Shown here piece after piece: positions 63,051 to 64,000 of a stretch of 64,000 bases of DNA. Position 1 is the first letter of the stretch; each line of letters opens with the position of its first letter. This DNA comes from Micromonospora echinofusca. GTDB taxonomy: Bacteria > Actinomycetota > Actinomycetes > Mycobacteriales > Micromonosporaceae. Below the pieces are notes generated by a model. The model ran no database searches, was not told the origin of the DNA, and worked only from the letters and a program-made list of their open reading frames with translations. A program made the position numbers and the translations under genes. The DNA is taken from the NCBI RefSeq assembly GCF_900091445.1, contig NZ_LT607733.1, positions 6,802,001-6,866,000 of the forward strand. Reading direction: 5' to 3'.

Positions 63051-63084
63051 GCGGCCCCCGGGCCCGTCGGTGGTCTGTGCCGGG

Positions 63085-63591
63085 TCAGTGCGTGGACTCG
63101 CCGCGCGCCTCGGCCTCCCGGGCGCGCCGGTAGGACGCCGCGATCTCCGCCTCGGCCTCGATGCGCCCCACCCACGTGGCGCCCTCGACCGACTTGCCGG
63201 GCTCCAGGTCCTTGTAGACCTCGAAGAAGTGCTGGATCTCCAGCCGGTCGAACTCGCCGAGGTGGTGGATGTCGCGCAGGTGCTCCTGGCGCGGGTCCTC
63301 GTAGGGCACGCAGAGGACCTTGTCGTCGCCGCCCTTCTCGTCCGTCATCCGGAACATGCCGATGGTGCGGCACCGGATCAGGCAGCCCGGGAAGGTGGGC
63401 TCGGGGACCAGCACGAGCGCGTCCAGCGGGTCGCCGTCCTCGCCCAGCGTCCCCTCGATGAAGCCGTAGTCGGCCGGGTACTGCGTGGAGGTGAAGAGGG
63501 TGCGGTCCAGCCGGATCCGGCCGGTCGCGTGGTCGACCTCGTACTTGTTGCGGTGACCCTTGGGGATCTCAACCGTCACGTCGAAATCCAT
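63085..63591 (-). CDS. ppa: inorganic pyrophosphatase
   Basis: 168 aa; ATG at 63591 chosen because GAGGGAG sits 8 nt upstream (a GTG six nt earlier is too close). [57 protein letters not shown] and the acidic metal set are those of family I soluble pyrophosphatases. Cleaves PPi to drive biosynthesis. Divergent from the dacB-like gene, as in M. tuberculosis. Confidence 0.96.
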   Translation of the reverse strand: MDFDVTVEIPKGHRNKYEVDHATGRIRLDRTLFTSTQYPADYGFIEGTLGEDGDPLDALVLVPEPTFPGCLIRCRTIGMFRMTDEKGGDDKVLCVPYEDPRQEHLRDIHHLGEFDRLEIQHFFEVYKDLEPGKSVEGATWVGRIEAEAEIAASYRRAREAEARGESTH

Positions 63592-63744
63592 CTGCACGCT
63601 CCCTCGTTTGCCCACGCTGGCCAACGGAAACCAGCGGCACGCCGCTCCACGGATGAATGCCCACCCGCGGGCTCCGGCCGCCGCATAGTGTTCGGACCGA
63701 AGTAGTGTCACCCAAGCAGATTTTCGCGGGGCGAGGAGGGGGCC

Positions 63745-64000
63745 GTGGGGAGGGAAGATTCACACTACCGTCCGGATGCCGATGCTGGACGGCGTACCGG
63801 CCGATCTGCTTCCGGCGGCGCGGCCGGGCGGTTCCCGGTGCCCGACGCCCACCTTCCCCGCCCGCCCGCGTCCCCCGGCCCCGCCGACCTGACGCCCGGC
63901 CCGTCCCCGGCCAGCGGAGTCCTCGCTGGCCCCGGCGCCCTGGGCGGTCCCGGCGTCCCGGCTGGTCCCGGATCCTCGGGCGGTCCCGGATCCTCGGGCG
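63745..64000 (+). CDS. 5' end of a probable D-Ala-D-Ala carboxypeptidase (dacB), cut by right edge
   Basis: GTG at 63745 with GAGGAGGGGG upstream opens a frame without stop to the window end. It starts [20 protein letters not shown] and turns Pro/Gly/Ser-rich with near-repeats of GPGSSG. Only this disordered N-terminus is visible, so the call comes from gene order: dacB (PBP4 type) sits divergent to ppa in related actinobacteria. Confidence 0.55.
   Translation, partial: MGREDSHYRPDADAGRRTGRSASGGAAGRFPVPDAHLPRPPASPGPADLTPGPSPASGVLAGPGALGGPGVPAGPGSSGGPGSSG

Overview
The window is chromosomal DNA from a very GC-rich actinobacterium, most likely a Micromonospora or close relative. Reasons: GC-ending codons and GTG starts throughout, a WhiB-family gene, PASTA/Ser-Thr kinase-type surface proteins, a type VII secretion locus, and gene order resembling Mycobacterium tuberculosis. 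Three syntenic blocks stand out from memory of that genome: leuA / lysC-asd (Rv3710-Rv3708c type), metallophosphoesterase-ponA2-whiB4-ArsA pair-RidA-MBL-crp-nth-thioredoxin-NUDIX-marP (Rv3683 down to Rv3671c type), and ppa/dacB (Rv3628/Rv3627c type).

Layout. 1-5.2 kb: leuA (cut by the left edge) with an attenuator-type leader peptide, a nitroreductase, a lipoprotein, and the lysC-asd aspartate operon with an internal start for the LysC beta chain. 5.3-12.2 kb: a GAF-GGDEF diguanylate cyclase, a CpdA-like phosphodiesterase, a secreted 5'-nucleotidase, an MFS transporter, and two small genes. 12.2-18.2 kb is an accessory island next to tRNA-Pro(CGG). It holds a two-gene NLR system (a NACHT-WD40 protein and a small two-helix membrane protein), then a ~2 kb relic of an integrative element: degenerate att copy, decaying gene, 89-aa gene, GntR regulator, integrase C-terminus, intact tRNA. 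18.5-28.4 kb: core cell-envelope and redox block. 28.4-48.8 kb: a block that splits the conserved core. It holds a giant cyclase/ATPase/TPR protein, TerC under a manganese-type riboswitch, a Ser/Thr kinase, an exported peptidase, and an acyl-CoA catabolic operon (TetR, TIGR03084, AtuA-like, two acyl-CoA dehydrogenases, biotin-dependent carboxylase). 48.9-55.2 kb: core block resumes with crp, cbiZ, a CapA-like lipoprotein, nth, a TlpA-like protein, a CoA-type NUDIX hydrolase and marP. 55.2-64 kb: PAP2 phosphatase, type VII secretion genes mycP-eccC and divergent eccD, ppa, and the 5' end of a probable dacB.

Two things look new or under-described. (1) The NLR pair at 12.3-15.8 kb mirrors the fungal HET-S/NWD2 arrangement. 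The small membrane protein carries two copies of a PGAVVAGRD motif after its membrane segments, and the adjacent NACHT-WD40 receptor carries one copy at its extreme N-terminus. (2) A 59-nt element sits exactly inside start/stop overlaps of operons. Each copy encodes a 20-codon micro-ORF whose start overlaps the upstream stop and whose stop overlaps the next start. There are four tandem copies before the carboxyltransferase gene, one between the two carboxylase genes, and one between nth and tlpA, followed by a further copy fused into the TlpA N-terminus.

Second-messenger genes recur: GGDEF enzyme, class III cyclase, CpdA-like phosphodiesterase and Crp. All functional calls rest on reading motifs and remembered family features; no database search was run.
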